Origin: CAYMFD01 sp964389475
GTDB taxonomy: Bacteria; Bacteroidota; Bacteroidia; Chitinophagales; Saprospiraceae
Direction: 5' to 3'
Length of the DNA stretch: 60,879 nt
Assembly (NCBI GenBank): GCA_964389475.1
Contig: CAYMFD010000009.1
Span: forward strand, 1-60,879
The stretch's first letter is position 1. The number at the start of each line of letters is the position of its first letter. The notes under the pieces were generated by a model, which had not been told where the DNA came from, ran no database searches, and saw nothing but the letters and a program-made list of their open reading frames with translations. The translations under genes and the position numbers were made by a program. Shown here one piece after another: positions 9,156 to 17,254 of this stretch.

Positions 9156-9752
9156 CTACTTGAGGCCACCCGCTACTTTTTCTCCGTTTTTGTAGTCGTA
9201 CTCTAGCGTGACGTTGCCTTCTTCGTCGAAGTACTGCATCTTACCGTCTTGCTTGCCGTTCTTAAACTCTACGAGCTTCTGGACATTGTCCTTATTGGCG
9301 AAGTACTCCTTGTATGCGCCATCTAGCTGGCCATCCTTGTACATCGCCTCCTTGACATAGCGACCGAATTTGTACTCTCCGTACTTACCATCGATCTGGC
9401 CCTCTTTGTACGTTGTTTGCTTCTCTAGCTGGCCTCTTGTACTAAACTCTAGCCTAGGTCCTGTCTCACTACCATTGATAAAGTGGCTGACAGACTTGAC
9501 GACTGACTTGGGGTGATACTCTACCCACACGCCATTCTTCACGCCATCGCGGACGATACCGTAGGTCAAGACATTGCCATCAGCGTCCATCTTATAAACG
9601 GCATGAGAACCATCGGATAATGACTGTGTCTCATAGTCCGCTAGGTTCACATCACTGCCAGCAGCCATTACAGGTGCTGAGGAGGATGGCTTGCACCCGA
9701 TAAGTGCTGTCACCAATACCAGTGCTACGACTGGCATAAAATATCGTGTCAT
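9156..9752 (-). CDS. MORN-repeat (YwqK-like) lipoprotein
   Basis: A 198-residue lipoprotein. The start at 9752 gives a signal peptide MTRYFMPVVALVLVTALIGC with Cys20 as the lipidated residue; an upstream in-frame start at 9845 would add 31 unlikely residues and is contradicted by the promoter at 9790-9820. The body is a row of MORN_2/YwqK-type repeats (YKEGQIDGKYGEYKFG, YKDGQLDGAYKEYF, FKNGKQDGKMQYFDEEG, YKNGEK), beta-hairpins usually involved in protein contact. Likely in the outer membrane or periplasm; no function can be assigned. It is convergent with the adenosyltransferase gene. Confidence 0.82.
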   Translation of the reverse strand: MTRYFMPVVALVLVTALIGCKPSSSAPVMAAGSDVNLADYETQSLSDGSHAVYKMDADGNVLTYGIVRDGVKNGVWVEYHPKSVVKSVSHFINGSETGPRLEFSTRGQLEKQTTYKEGQIDGKYGEYKFGRYVKEAMYKDGQLDGAYKEYFANKDNVQKLVEFKNGKQDGKMQYFDEEGNVTLEYDYKNGEKVAGGLK

Positions 9753-9789
9753 AGTATTAATGTTATGATTTGCAACAAGTAATATGTGG

Positions 9790-9820
9790 CAAAAATAATA
9801 GACGTGACTTAAATCATCAA
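9790..9820 (-). promoter_or_regulatory. Promoter for the MORN lipoprotein gene
   Basis: Read on the minus strand: TTG (9818-9820), 20 bases, then TATTTTTG (9790-9797), matching the Bacteroidota -33/-7 pattern. The transcript would start near 9783, about 30 bases before the chosen ATG. Confidence 0.6.
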
Positions 9821-9837
9821 ACCGTGAGCCTAATTGC

Positions 9838-10719
9838 TTAAGCAACCGATTCAGCTGGCTTAAATATCGTAAGCATGGTATCTAGTCGCTCGACTAGATC
9901 TCGACGATGCACGATAAAGTCCAAAAAACCGTGGTCTAGTAAAAACTCACTTCGTTGAAAACCCTCAGGCAGATCCTTACCGATGGTCTCCTTGATAACA
10001 CGTGGGCCAGCGAAACCGATGAGGGCACCTGGCTCAGAGAAGTTGATATCACCCAGCATAGCATAGGACGCCGTCACACCACCCGTTGTAGGGTCTGTCA
10101 TAAAGCTGATGAATGGTACACTCGCCCTACTCAGCGCCGCTAGCTTAGCACTAGTCTTGGCCATCTGCATGAGCGAAAATGCAGACTCCATCATACGAGC
10201 ACCACCCGATTTACTGATGATCATAAAAGGTATCTTATGCTCGATACTGTAGTCTATCCCCTTACTGATCCGCTCGCCTACCACGCTACCCATAGACCCG
10301 CCTATGAAGCTAAAGTCCATAGCCGCTATCACGAGTGGCTTTCTATTGACCTTACCTACTGCGACGGTAATAGCGTCGGATACTTTATTCTTTTTGTGAG
10401 CGGCTTTGAGTCTATCCTTATAGGTCTTAAGGTCAGCGAACTCGAGGAAGTCTTTACTCACGATGTTGTCGAACATCGTTTCGTACTTACCATCATAGAT
10501 GATCGAAAAGTACTCCCTAGAACCGATGCGGACATGGTACTCGCACTTAGGACAGACGTAGAGGTTCTCTTTTAACTCCTTCTTTGTGGTCATCTCACCA
10601 CACCCCTTGCACTTATTCCACAAGCCGTCAGGCGCCTCTCTTTTGGACTTAGTAGCAGTCTGGATACCATCCTTGAGCCGCTTAAACCAGCTTAACTCTT
10701 GCTTATCTTCATCTTCCAT
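9838..10719 (-). CDS. accD: Acetyl-CoA carboxylase carboxyltransferase subunit beta
   Basis: A 293-residue AccD, which with AccA transfers carboxyl from biotin to acetyl-CoA to make malonyl-CoA, the first step of fatty acid synthesis. Seen: SWFKRLKDGI, the four-Cys zinc ribbon CKGCG and CPKCEYH, then the crotonase-fold core with GERISKGIDYS, ISKSGGARMMES, TDPTTGGVTASYAMLGD and GFAGPRVIKETIG. ATG 10719 is chosen since the likely -7 element lies at 10750-10757; ATG 10743 and a TTG at 10752 are alternatives that add 8 or 11 residues not expected in the family. The stop is 85 bases upstream of the lipoprotein start. Confidence 0.93.
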   Translation of the reverse strand: MEDEDKQELSWFKRLKDGIQTATKSKREAPDGLWNKCKGCGEMTTKKELKENLYVCPKCEYHVRIGSREYFSIIYDGKYETMFDNIVSKDFLEFADLKTYKDRLKAAHKKNKVSDAITVAVGKVNRKPLVIAAMDFSFIGGSMGSVVGERISKGIDYSIEHKIPFMIISKSGGARMMESAFSLMQMAKTSAKLAALSRASVPFISFMTDPTTGGVTASYAMLGDINFSEPGALIGFAGPRVIKETIGKDLPEGFQRSEFLLDHGFLDFIVHRRDLVERLDTMLTIFKPAESVA

Positions 10720-10749
10720 ACTATGGTCTCGGGTTGGTTGCATTCGTGT

Positions 10750-10757
10750 CAAAAGTA
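10750..10757 (-). promoter_or_regulatory. -7 element for accD
   Basis: TACTTTTG on the minus strand fits TAnnTTTG. No TTG sits at the usual 18-20 base distance, so this is a partial match. It would place the transcript start close to the accD start, favouring ATG 10719. Confidence 0.4.
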
Positions 10758-10793
10758 AAGATTACTCAGCTAGTACCGCAGACATAAGTCGAT

Positions 10794-10828
10794 AAAAAAA
10801 GCCCTGCACCAAATCATGGTACAAGGCT
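10794..10828 (-). terminator. Terminator after the thioredoxin-like gene
   Basis: On the minus strand AGCCTTGTACCA, a 5-base loop and TGGTGCAGGGCT form a 12-bp stem with G-U pairs, followed by seven T residues. It separates the thioredoxin gene from accD. Confidence 0.8.
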
Positions 10829-10857
10829 CTTGTCTTATATGTAGGTAGTCGTTAGGC

Positions 10858-11391
10858 TTAGCTACCTGCCTTATCTCGTTTAGCAATCATCGCATCTACG
10901 TCACCGACAAACTCACCTACCGTCTTGCGATAGCCCGTCTTACCGAGTGCCTCGATGCTATACTGTCCTTCTGAATCTTTGCCTAAGTCGAATACCCAAA
11001 CTGATGGGTAACCTCTTACGCCAAAGGCACGCTGTAGGCCAGCATTTTGCTGCTGTATATCTTGTGGCAATTTCTTTCTACGTGGAAAATCAAGCTCTAG
11101 AAGGATAACATTCTTCTCTGCCCATGCTTTGAAATCATCCTTGACGAAAACTGAAGCTGTAAGACGCTTACACCATCCACACCAGTCACTACCTGTGAAG
11201 TTAGCTAGGATAGGCTTACCAGTACTCTCATGTAGAGCATATGCCTCATCAAGGTTTACTAGCCATCCTTCGTTCTCTGCAGCATAAGGTGCCGTAGTCG
11301 ATGACTGTGCGAAAGAAGCGCTGATCGTAAAGCTTGCGATTACAGCAATAACTAGACTGCGCAGTGTGTGTGTTGTGATAGTTCGTATCAT
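10858..11391 (-). CDS. Secreted thioredoxin-fold protein
   Basis: A 177-residue exported thioredoxin-like protein. Seen: a signal peptide (about residues 1-29, hydrophobic core RSLVIAVIASFTISASFAQ), then GKPILANFTGSDWCGWCKRL with the redox pair WCGWC, a following LLELDFPRRKKLP strand, and the cis-Pro loop GVRGYPSVWVFD. This is the periplasmic thioredoxin/DsbD-gamma-like group with a Trp-Cys-Gly-Trp-Cys active site. It probably reduces or exchanges disulfides in the periplasm. It is transcribed alone, ending in a good terminator. Substrate unknown. Confidence 0.85.
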   Translation of the reverse strand: MIRTITTHTLRSLVIAVIASFTISASFAQSSTTAPYAAENEGWLVNLDEAYALHESTGKPILANFTGSDWCGWCKRLTASVFVKDDFKAWAEKNVILLELDFPRRKKLPQDIQQQNAGLQRAFGVRGYPSVWVFDLGKDSEGQYSIEALGKTGYRKTVGEFVGDVDAMIAKRDKAGS

Positions 11392-11500
11392 TACTTTAAA
11401 TTAGAATTTCTGTTTTAGCGTCCTTTCGCCACTACAAATAAAGGTAGATCACAGGCATTAATTCCCTATGATGGCGTTAAATAACGTTTAAGGCACAAAC

Positions 11501-11782
11501 TTATATTATTTCTGGCAGATCTATATCACTCTGATCAACAATACCTTTGACCCCAAGGGTACGGGTTTTGCTGATCGCAGCGAATATCTCTGTGACCCGC
11601 TCTAAGTGTCCAGACTGTCGCACAAATGACGATACAGCCTCCATATCGGTAATGATCGACCCATCTCTAAATTTAAGCGTCACCTCATTTTCACCATCCT
11701 CATACTTGATAGATATGCGATTATTCATACTGAGGGCCGTCACCTTATAAGGCAGGTCGTTGATTTCTCCGAGGATTCTCAT
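11501..11782 (-). CDS. Conserved-looking small hypothetical protein
   Basis: A 93-residue soluble protein that I do not recognise. It has beta-rich stretches (KVTALSMNNRISIKYEDGE, EVTLKFRDGSIIT) followed by a helical tail. It overlaps the upstream DUF2520 gene by 4 bases (ATGA at 11779-11782), which argues that it is real and translationally coupled. It is the last gene of a ferredoxin-DUF2520 operon. No catalytic motif, signal peptide or membrane segment is visible. Confidence 0.65.
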   Translation of the reverse strand: MRILGEINDLPYKVTALSMNNRISIKYEDGENEVTLKFRDGSIITDMEAVSSFVRQSGHLERVTEIFAAISKTRTLGVKGIVDQSDIDLPEII

Positions 11783-12561
11783 TTCAAGTTCGTTTCTAGT
11801 TTTTGTAGAATATCAGCGGTGATCGCTTGATACAGTTTCTGTAGTGAGGCATCGTCATCAAGTAGATGTACATGCGTGTCCATGGTCGTGCGATCATCTC
11901 GGCTAGCCGGTCCAGTAAGTATGCCTGGGCCTCGATGGCTTAGACGATCTTGCACACCGTCTAGGACCAGCGGCGCTAGTAATAGTGGGTCGAGATCATG
12001 CTTGCCCAGGTGCTCGAATACACCATTGAGTAAGTGAGTCACGAAGTTATTACTGATCGTGGCACCTAGGTGTAGTCGTCGACGCTGCTCTAGTTGATAT
12101 CTCTCTACCCTACTGCTCAGCGAGTGAGCCAGCAACTCCACATTATCGATACTATCATCGTCACTACCATCTACGATGAGCGGTATATCAGCGCCTAGCA
12201 TAGTGGTAGAGTGTCGCACAGAGTATATAGGCCATAAGATGGCTGTACGACGCTGAGTTATCTCTAGCACCTCTCCTGCACCCGAGTGATGTACCAGGAG
12301 GCAAGTCTCACTGACTATCGACGAGAGGCTCTCTCCTACCTGGCGTATATGATCATCTGGTACCGCTAGTAGCAGATAGTCGGCCTCGATACTATCAGGC
12401 AAGGCATGATAGACCACCGCCTGGGCCTGCAGCGATGTCGCAAGATCTCCCGCCTTATCGGCTGATCGAGAAATAATATGTGTAATCATATGACCAGCCG
12501 CATGTAGATTGGTGGCTAGGCACGTAGCTACCCTACCAGTCCCTGCTATAGCTATGCGCAT
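11779..12561 (-). CDS. Rossmann-fold DUF2520 oxidoreductase-like protein
   Basis: A 260-residue protein with an NAD(P)-binding Rossmann domain (RIAIAGTGRVATCLATNLHAAGH at the start, LLLAVPDDHI about 75-84) and a C-terminal helical DUF2520 domain (ATISNNFVTHLLNGVFEHL, GPGILTGPASRDD). The fold matches the F420-dependent NADP reductase/ketopantoate reductase-like group; DUF2520 proteins are common in Bacteroidota but their reaction is not established. The gene follows a ferredoxin gene by 8 bases and overlaps the next gene by 4, so the three form an operon. This suggests a redox role, by inference only. Confidence 0.85.
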   Translation of the reverse strand: MRIAIAGTGRVATCLATNLHAAGHMITHIISRSADKAGDLATSLQAQAVVYHALPDSIEADYLLLAVPDDHIRQVGESLSSIVSETCLLVHHSGAGEVLEITQRRTAILWPIYSVRHSTTMLGADIPLIVDGSDDDSIDNVELLAHSLSSRVERYQLEQRRRLHLGATISNNFVTHLLNGVFEHLGKHDLDPLLLAPLVLDGVQDRLSHRGPGILTGPASRDDRTTMDTHVHLLDDDASLQKLYQAITADILQKLETNLK

Positions 12562-12569
12562 CTGCTGGC

Positions 12570-12917
12570 CTATGCGTGTAATCGTTCTTGTCTATCTCTG
12601 AGTATGGCTTCTGCCTCCTCTCTATCAGGATCAGGCACACAGCAATCTACTGGGCAGACGGCAGCACATTGCGGCTCTTCGTGAAAACCTACACACTCCG
12701 TACACTTATCAGGGACAATGTAGTAGTAGTCGTCCTCGACAGGCATCTGCATAGCATCAACGGATATGGAGTCGCCCGTCTCTATGGTGTAGTCGCCTTT
12801 AAGGGTAGTCCCTTCTTCCATAGACCACTCGACACCACCTTCGTATATAGCATTGTTAGGACACTCGGGTTCGCAAGCTCCGCAGTTAATGCACTCGTCT
12901 GTAATTATAATTGCCAT
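12570..12917 (-). CDS. 2[4Fe-4S] ferredoxin, YfhL-like
   Basis: A 115-residue ferredoxin. Two cluster motifs are clear: CINCGACEPECP near the N-terminus, and CTECVGFHEEPQCAAVCP near residue 75-92 with the CxxC-x8-CxxxCP spacing of the YfhL/alvin-type family. A roughly 50-residue acidic insert separates them, which is longer than in the minimal 80-residue proteins. It acts as a small soluble electron carrier. It heads the operon with the DUF2520 protein, its possible partner, and has a -7 element upstream at 12974-12981. Confidence 0.88.
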   Translation of the reverse strand: MAIIITDECINCGACEPECPNNAIYEGGVEWSMEEGTTLKGDYTIETGDSISVDAMQMPVEDDYYYIVPDKCTECVGFHEEPQCAAVCPVDCCVPDPDREEAEAILRDRQERLHA

Positions 12918-12973
12918 ATCTTATGCCTTTCCTATAAATCAACCGTAGATAACAGTCCATAGTTTCGCTGTAG

Positions 12974-12981
12974 CAAAGGTA
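12974..12981 (-). promoter_or_regulatory. -7 element for the ferredoxin operon
   Basis: TACCTTTG on the minus strand matches TAnnTTTG exactly; no TTG is present at the usual distance. It would give a leader of about 50 bases before the ferredoxin ATG. Confidence 0.42.
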
Positions 12982-13041
12982 GTCTTGATTACGATTATGA
13001 TGGCAGCTCTTAACGATATTATTAGCTGATCCTTTTGTCGG

Positions 13042-13713
13042 CTATCTGTGAAAGCTAATCGTCTGGAGGATAGAGAGTATGATGTAGAATATAATAGTGG
13101 CCGGTATCGCAAGTCTAAAGTCTAGAACGATCACACTACAGAAAAAGAGGATAAGTAGAAACTGCACCTTATTTTCTCCTAAACCCCTGGTGAGTCCCTT
13201 AAGGGAGAACATGCGCAATGGGCTCAACATCATAAATGCTAAAATGACTGGTATACCTATATATATTAGTGGAAACTGCAGCAACCCACCTATAAGCGTA
13301 CTATCGTAGGTCTCTGCTATCAACACGCCTACGATAAAGAGGGCTGTAGCTGGCGTGGGCATACCCGTAAAATACGATGCCGGTGCAGATATATTGAACT
13401 TAGCTAAGCGGAGGGCACTAGCTAGGATAAGCACGATGGGAGAAATCAAATAAAGTCCTGCTGGGGACGGAGCTAGCTGGTAGTATAGGTAAGCCGGTGC
13501 TACCCCAAAAGAGACGAGATCACAAAGACTATCTAGCTCCTTACCTAGCTCACTCTGGGCATCAAAGGCTCTAGCCGTAGCCCCATCGAAGGCATCACAA
13601 AGCATCGCCAATATCAGCAATACACTACCCGAACCGAGGTCACCCCAAAAAATAGCAAGGGAGCCACAAGCTAGGTTGCATAGCGTAAAGAGTGATGGGA
13701 TGTACTTTTTCAA
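13042..13713 (-). CDS. pssA: CDP-diacylglycerol-serine O-phosphatidyltransferase
   Basis: An integral membrane enzyme that makes phosphatidylserine, the precursor of phosphatidylethanolamine. The CDP-alcohol phosphotransferase signature DGx2ARx8Gx3Dx3D is complete (from CDAFDGATARAF to ELDSLCD), and several hydrophobic helices follow. The frame is open back to an ATG at 13812, but family proteins begin M-K-K-x-I-P-x-L-F-T-L-x-N, which here corresponds to a TTG codon at 13713 (KKYIPSLFTLCNLACG). The longer form would also run through the -7 element of the divergent protease gene. I therefore use TTG 13713 (223 residues) with moderate confidence; ATG 13812 is the alternative. Confidence 0.88.
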   Translation of the reverse strand: MKKYIPSLFTLCNLACGSLAIFWGDLGSGSVLLILAMLCDAFDGATARAFDAQSELGKELDSLCDLVSFGVAPAYLYYQLAPSPAGLYLISPIVLILASALRLAKFNISAPASYFTGMPTPATALFIVGVLIAETYDSTLIGGLLQFPLIYIGIPVILAFMMLSPLRMFSLKGLTRGLGENKVQFLLILFFCSVIVLDFRLAIPATIIFYIILSILQTISFHR

Positions 13714-13800
13714 TCGTGTAATTAATGATGCTACTGCGAAAATACTAGATAAATACTTGATGGGTGACAGACAATCCGAAATGGAAGCTGCGATAATCTT

Positions 13801-13808
13801 TAGATTTG
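13801..13808 (+). promoter_or_regulatory. -7 element for the M48 protease gene
   Basis: TAGATTTG matches TAnnTTTG; no clear -33 element. It predicts transcription from about 13815, consistent with translation from ATG 13847. Confidence 0.4.
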
Positions 13809-13846
13809 TCATACCATTGTATACTGAAAAGTCTAAAGCCTACTAT

Positions 13847-15307
13847 ATGAGACTGATACATATATCCACAATACTAGTTTTTACTCTCCTGCTCAGTAGC
13901 TGCAGTCGCAACCCTGTGACCGGTAAGCGAGAGGTCATGTTTATGTCTGAGAACCAAGAGATCGCCTTGGGTCAGCAAAGTGATCCATCCATTGTTGCAC
14001 AATATGGACTATACGATGATGCCAAGCTGCAAACATTTATCAATCAGAAGGGGAAGCAGATGGCTGCCATCTCTCATAGACCTGATCTTGACTATGAGTT
14101 CAAAATCCTCAACACCTCCGTCGTCAATGCATTTGCAGTGCCAGGTGGATTTGTATACTTTACCAGAGGTATACTAGCACACTTTAACAATGAGGCAGAG
14201 TTCGCAGGTGTGCTAGGCCATGAGATAGGCCACATTACAGCTAGACATAGCGCCAAGCAGTACAGTAAGCAGATGCTGATGCAAGGACTCTTTATAGGAG
14301 GGCTTATACTCAGCGAAGACTTCCGCAACTTTGCAGATGTGGCGAGTCAGGGACTGGGCCTACTATTCTTAAAATACGGTAGAGATGCCGAGAGCCAGAG
14401 TGATAAGCTAGGCGTCGAGTATAGTACGGCGATAGGATATGACGCTGCTGAGATGGCAAATTTTTTCAATACCCTCAATAGGATGAGATCGGCAAGTGGC
14501 CAGTCGATCCCAGACTTCATGAGTACCCACCCCAACCCTGCTGATCGTTTTGAGAATGTAAAGGCTCATGCCCATGAGGAGCAAAAGTCAAATAAAAAAT
14601 ACTTAGTAAACAGAGAGCAGTACCTCCGTATGATTGACGGTATCATATACGGTGAGGACCCGAGAGAGGGTTATGTAGAGAACGATGTGTTTTACCACCC
14701 AGAGCTCGAGTTTTCATTCAGAATACCAGTCGGCTGGCAGCACCAAAACAGCCCTAGTCAGTTTCAGATGGGTGAACCCAATGGGAAGGCCATGATGACG
14801 CTAGGCCTAGAAAATGCGACTACCTTACAAGCCGCCCAAAAAGCAATCGTCGAGAGAAACAACCTGCGAATCGTCGACCAAGGCACCATCTCTGTCAATG
14901 GATTACCGGCGCTGTCTATGCTCAGCGAGCAGGTACCAGAGCAGGCTGGACAACAGGGCGGACAACAGCAGCAAACCGTACTTAAGTTACTTACCTACAT
15001 CATCCAATATGGCGGCAACATATATAAGATACATGGTGTAGCCAATAAGACGGACTTCAACACCTACTTCGGTACTTTCCAGCAGACGATGGGGGACTTT
15101 AGGCAACTGACTGACCCTAGCAAACTCAATAAAAAACCTGCTCGCATCAAAATCGTACCAGCTAAAGCATCTGGGACTATCACGTCAGCGCTACAAGCAT
15201 ATGGCATGTCAAGTACAGACTTACAAGAGCTTCTAATCCTCAATGGTATGCAAGCTAACGACCAAGTAAGTAAAGGGATGTTGATCAAGACACTGATCAA
15301 AGGATAG
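13847..15307 (+). CDS. M48 family metalloprotease lipoprotein
   Basis: A 486-residue zinc metallopeptidase of the BepA/LoiP-like M48 group. Seen: lipoprotein signal with LLLSSC (Cys19), RNPVTGKREVMFMS, the zinc motif HEIGH at 125-129 with the downstream helix residue in SDKLGVEY, and the typical MSTHPNPADR motif. A second domain (ENDVFYHPELEFSFRIPVGW) follows. The last ~50 residues (KIVPAKASGTITSALQAYGM to VSKGMLIKTL) look like a LysM-type module. It would act in the periplasm on misassembled envelope proteins. ATG 13847 is chosen over the upstream in-frame ATG at 13676 because it begins the lipoprotein signal and follows the -7 element. Confidence 0.9.
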   Translation: MRLIHISTILVFTLLLSSCSRNPVTGKREVMFMSENQEIALGQQSDPSIVAQYGLYDDAKLQTFINQKGKQMAAISHRPDLDYEFKILNTSVVNAFAVPGGFVYFTRGILAHFNNEAEFAGVLGHEIGHITARHSAKQYSKQMLMQGLFIGGLILSEDFRNFADVASQGLGLLFLKYGRDAESQSDKLGVEYSTAIGYDAAEMANFFNTLNRMRSASGQSIPDFMSTHPNPADRFENVKAHAHEEQKSNKKYLVNREQYLRMIDGIIYGEDPREGYVENDVFYHPELEFSFRIPVGWQHQNSPSQFQMGEPNGKAMMTLGLENATTLQAAQKAIVERNNLRIVDQGTISVNGLPALSMLSEQVPEQAGQQGGQQQQTVLKLLTYIIQYGGNIYKIHGVANKTDFNTYFGTFQQTMGDFRQLTDPSKLNKKPARIKIVPAKASGTITSALQAYGMSSTDLQELLILNGMQANDQVSKGMLIKTLIKG

Positions 15308-15326
15308 AAAAAACCCCTCGAGTATT

Positions 15327-15355
15327 TTGCGAAGATGGAAAAGGATGTATCTTTG
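15327..15355 (+). promoter_or_regulatory. Promoter for tRNA-Gly
   Basis: TTG (15327-15329, in TTTTG), 18 bases, then TATCTTTG (15348-15355): a good Bacteroidota promoter. The predicted start near 15362 leaves about 33 bases of 5' leader before the tRNA. Confidence 0.65.
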
Positions 15356-15394
15356 CGACGCTTTAGAAATTGGAGGGAAGCCTTTGATTGAATT

Positions 15395-15467
<73 letters not shown>

Positions 15468-15474
15468 CAAGAAG

Positions 15475-15498
15475 AGGCCCTTTCTAAGGGCCTTTTTC
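15475..15498 (+). terminator. Terminator after tRNA-Gly
   Basis: AGGCCCTT (15475-15482), a 3-base loop and AAGGGCCT (15486-15493) form an 8-bp stem followed by a T-rich run. Confidence 0.8.
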
Positions 15499-15556
15499 TT
15501 TGGTACTATACGCATAGAGAATTGTATCTTTACTACAGCGTAGTACTAACTACCAA

Positions 15557-15641
15557 GCCCGAGTGGTGGAACTGGTAGACACGCAGGACTTAAAATCCTG
15601 TGGCCATTGCGGCCGTGCCGGTTCGATCCCGGCCTCGGGTA
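15557..15641 (+). tRNA. tRNA-Leu (TAA)
   Basis: An 85-nt class II tRNA. The acceptor GCCCGAG pairs with CTCGGGT (first pair G-U), the anticodon arm CAGGA-CTTAAAA-TCCTG has anticodon TAA at 15591-15593, and there is a long variable arm (TGGCCATTGCGGCCG) and T arm GCCGGTTCGATCCCGGC. CCA is not encoded. It has a weak -7-like TATCTTTA at 15525-15532. Confidence 0.96.
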
Positions 15642-15680
15642 CTTTTTTTTACAGCTGTCCCACCTACAGCACTCCTGCCT

Positions 15681-16178
15681 ATGAAGACGATAGCCATGAT
15701 AAGGCATGCCAAGTCGAGCTGGGCAACTGGTATAAGCTCTGACAAGTTGAGACCACTCAACGATCGTGGTGTGCGAGATGCACCTATAATGGCGAGCCAT
15801 TTACAAAACCTACTTCCTACGATTCACTACGTAGGCGTGAGTTCTGCTACTAGAACTAGGGAGACGGCCCATCATTTTCAACGAGTCTATGGCGCTGATA
15901 TCGCCCAGACGCAATACCATGATCAGCTGTATCACGGTATGCCACAAGACTACGAGACCCTACTGTACACCCTCGACTCCAGCATTAACACCGTGGCCAT
16001 GATAGGCCATAACCCAGGGATGACGGTGATGGCTAATCTTGCCGCATCAGACGAGTACATCGACAATGTAGCTACGTGTGGCATCTTTCTACTACGTACT
16101 GAGATCGACAGCTGGACTGACTTTGCTTTTAGCGAATGTACCTTGCAATCCTACATATACCCCAAGATGTATGTATAA
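15681..16178 (+). CDS. SixA-like histidine phosphatase
   Basis: A 165-residue protein of the histidine phosphatase (phosphoglycerate mutase-like) superfamily. Seen: the catalytic RHAKSSW with the phospho-accepting His (MIRHAKSSW near residue 9), SSATRTRETA with the phosphate-binding Arg, and the second His in MIGHNPGM. SixA proteins remove phosphate from histidine phosphotransfer proteins; the cellular target here is unknown. The ATG at 15681 starts the family motif; the longer open frame from 15600 overlaps tRNA-Leu and is rejected. The 3' end overlaps the next gene by 8 bases. Confidence 0.88.
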   Translation: MKTIAMIRHAKSSWATGISSDKLRPLNDRGVRDAPIMASHLQNLLPTIHYVGVSSATRTRETAHHFQRVYGADIAQTQYHDQLYHGMPQDYETLLYTLDSSINTVAMIGHNPGMTVMANLAASDEYIDNVATCGIFLLRTEIDSWTDFAFSECTLQSYIYPKMYV

Positions 16179-16503
16179 GGTCGCAGTAGTCATAGCGGGG
16201 CTGTTTATCGTATCGTGTACCACTCCTCCAGCGGTGATCCCCCTCACACAAGAGCAGCTAGTGCCGCTACTGATAGACCTGCATACGGCAGAAATGATGG
16301 TCAACAGTGCCTCTAAACAAGATAAAGACAGCCTGCAGGCCAAGCTTATCAAAGAGGTATTGATCTTAAATAAGATAGACAGTACAACCCTCATCCAAAC
16401 CCTCGATGCGCTGGCAGAAAATCCTGATAAATACTTCGAAATCAGCCTGATAGTAGCCGATAGCACCAATCAGATGAAGAAGCGACACCTTGATACCAAC
16501 TAA
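16171..16503 (+). CDS. DUF4296 lipoprotein
   Basis: A 110-residue lipoprotein. ATG 16171 gives MYKVAVVIAGLFIVSC with lipidation at Cys16; a longer frame from 16078 lies inside sixA and lacks sense. The mature part (PLTQEQLVPLLIDLHTAEMM, then KIDSTTLIQTLDALAENPDKY) matches the DUF4296 pattern found in Bacteroidota, a short helical domain of unknown function. It overlaps sixA by 8 bases, so the two are probably co-translated. Confidence 0.8.
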   Translation: MYKVAVVIAGLFIVSCTTPPAVIPLTQEQLVPLLIDLHTAEMMVNSASKQDKDSLQAKLIKEVLILNKIDSTTLIQTLDALAENPDKYFEISLIVADSTNQMKKRHLDTN

Positions 16504-16564
16504 GTTTATTAGAGGTTAACAGGCAATTAACAAGACTTTTAAGTGATTGGTAACAGACAAATCC

Positions 16565-16572
16565 TAATTTTG
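16565..16572 (+). promoter_or_regulatory. -7 element for the DUF1573 gene
   Basis: TAATTTTG matches TAnnTTTG. The nearest TTG is only 15 bases upstream (16547-16549), so the -33 element is uncertain. The predicted leader is about 60 bases. Confidence 0.45.
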
Positions 16573-16638
16573 TATGTGACGTTATCTTAATAAGTGGCGT
16601 CAATATTGTAAGCATAAGAACATAAACAAATCTAAAGC

Positions 16639-17115
16639 ATGAAGAAGCTTATACTTTTAGCCCTACTATTTGGTTACACAGCGACAGCAGTTGTAGCTCA
16701 GTCTGACAATGATCCTCTACAGACGGAGGAGACCACTCCAGCGAATGGTCCTAAGATGGAATTCGAAGCTATGGAAGTAGACTACGGTACTATCGAGCAG
16801 CACTCTGAGCCACTACGATCTCTATCTTTTACTAATACCGGCACGGAGCCACTAGTAATCAAGAACGCTAGAGGATCATGCGGATGTACAGTTCCGATCT
16901 GGCCTAAAGAGCCAATCATGCCAGGTGAGACGTCTCAGATAGACATCCGTTATGCGACGAACCGTCTAGGTAAGATCAACAAGAAAGTAACCCTGACTAC
17001 TAACGAAGCGTCTGGTACGCATGTGATCAAGGTACTTGGTAAAGTAAACAAGCCAGAGGGTGGCGATGCTATCCCTGCAGCTACACCTAATATTATCAGC
17101 GGTAGTGGCAAGTAA
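16639..17115 (+). CDS. DUF1573 periplasmic protein
   Basis: A 158-residue exported protein with a signal peptide (KKLILLALLFGYTATAVVAQ) and one DUF1573 Ig-like domain: FEAMEVDYGTIEQHSEPLRS, FTNTGTEPLVIKNARGSCGC, PGETSQIDIRYATNRLGKI. The SCGC motif is a hallmark of the family. DUF1573 proteins are abundant in Bacteroidota but have no agreed function; a structural or chaperone-like envelope role is a guess. It has its own -7 element and a strong terminator, so it is monocistronic. Confidence 0.9.
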   Translation: MKKLILLALLFGYTATAVVAQSDNDPLQTEETTPANGPKMEFEAMEVDYGTIEQHSEPLRSLSFTNTGTEPLVIKNARGSCGCTVPIWPKEPIMPGETSQIDIRYATNRLGKINKKVTLTTNEASGTHVIKVLGKVNKPEGGDAIPAATPNIISGSGK

Positions 17116-17140
17116 GCCAAGACCCTAACGATATAATCGG

Positions 17141-17180
17141 AGCGGCTCATTCACAACAGTGGATGAGCCGCTTTTCTTTT
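17141..17180 (+). terminator. Terminator after the DUF1573 gene
   Basis: AGCGGCTCAT (17141-17150) and ATGAGCCGCT (17163-17172) form a perfect 10-bp stem followed by TTTCTTTT. Confidence 0.88.
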
Positions 17181-17254
17181 TATAACAATCAGTAGACACT
17201 TACGTAAAACCACCCCGGAAATTATTGGTTATTTAGAGCAGCTAACGTAACCAC

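Noticed and set aside
13714..13812. N-terminal extension of pssA from ATG 13812
   Set aside because: The residues do not fit the family and the divergent protease promoter sits there; kept only as an alternative.
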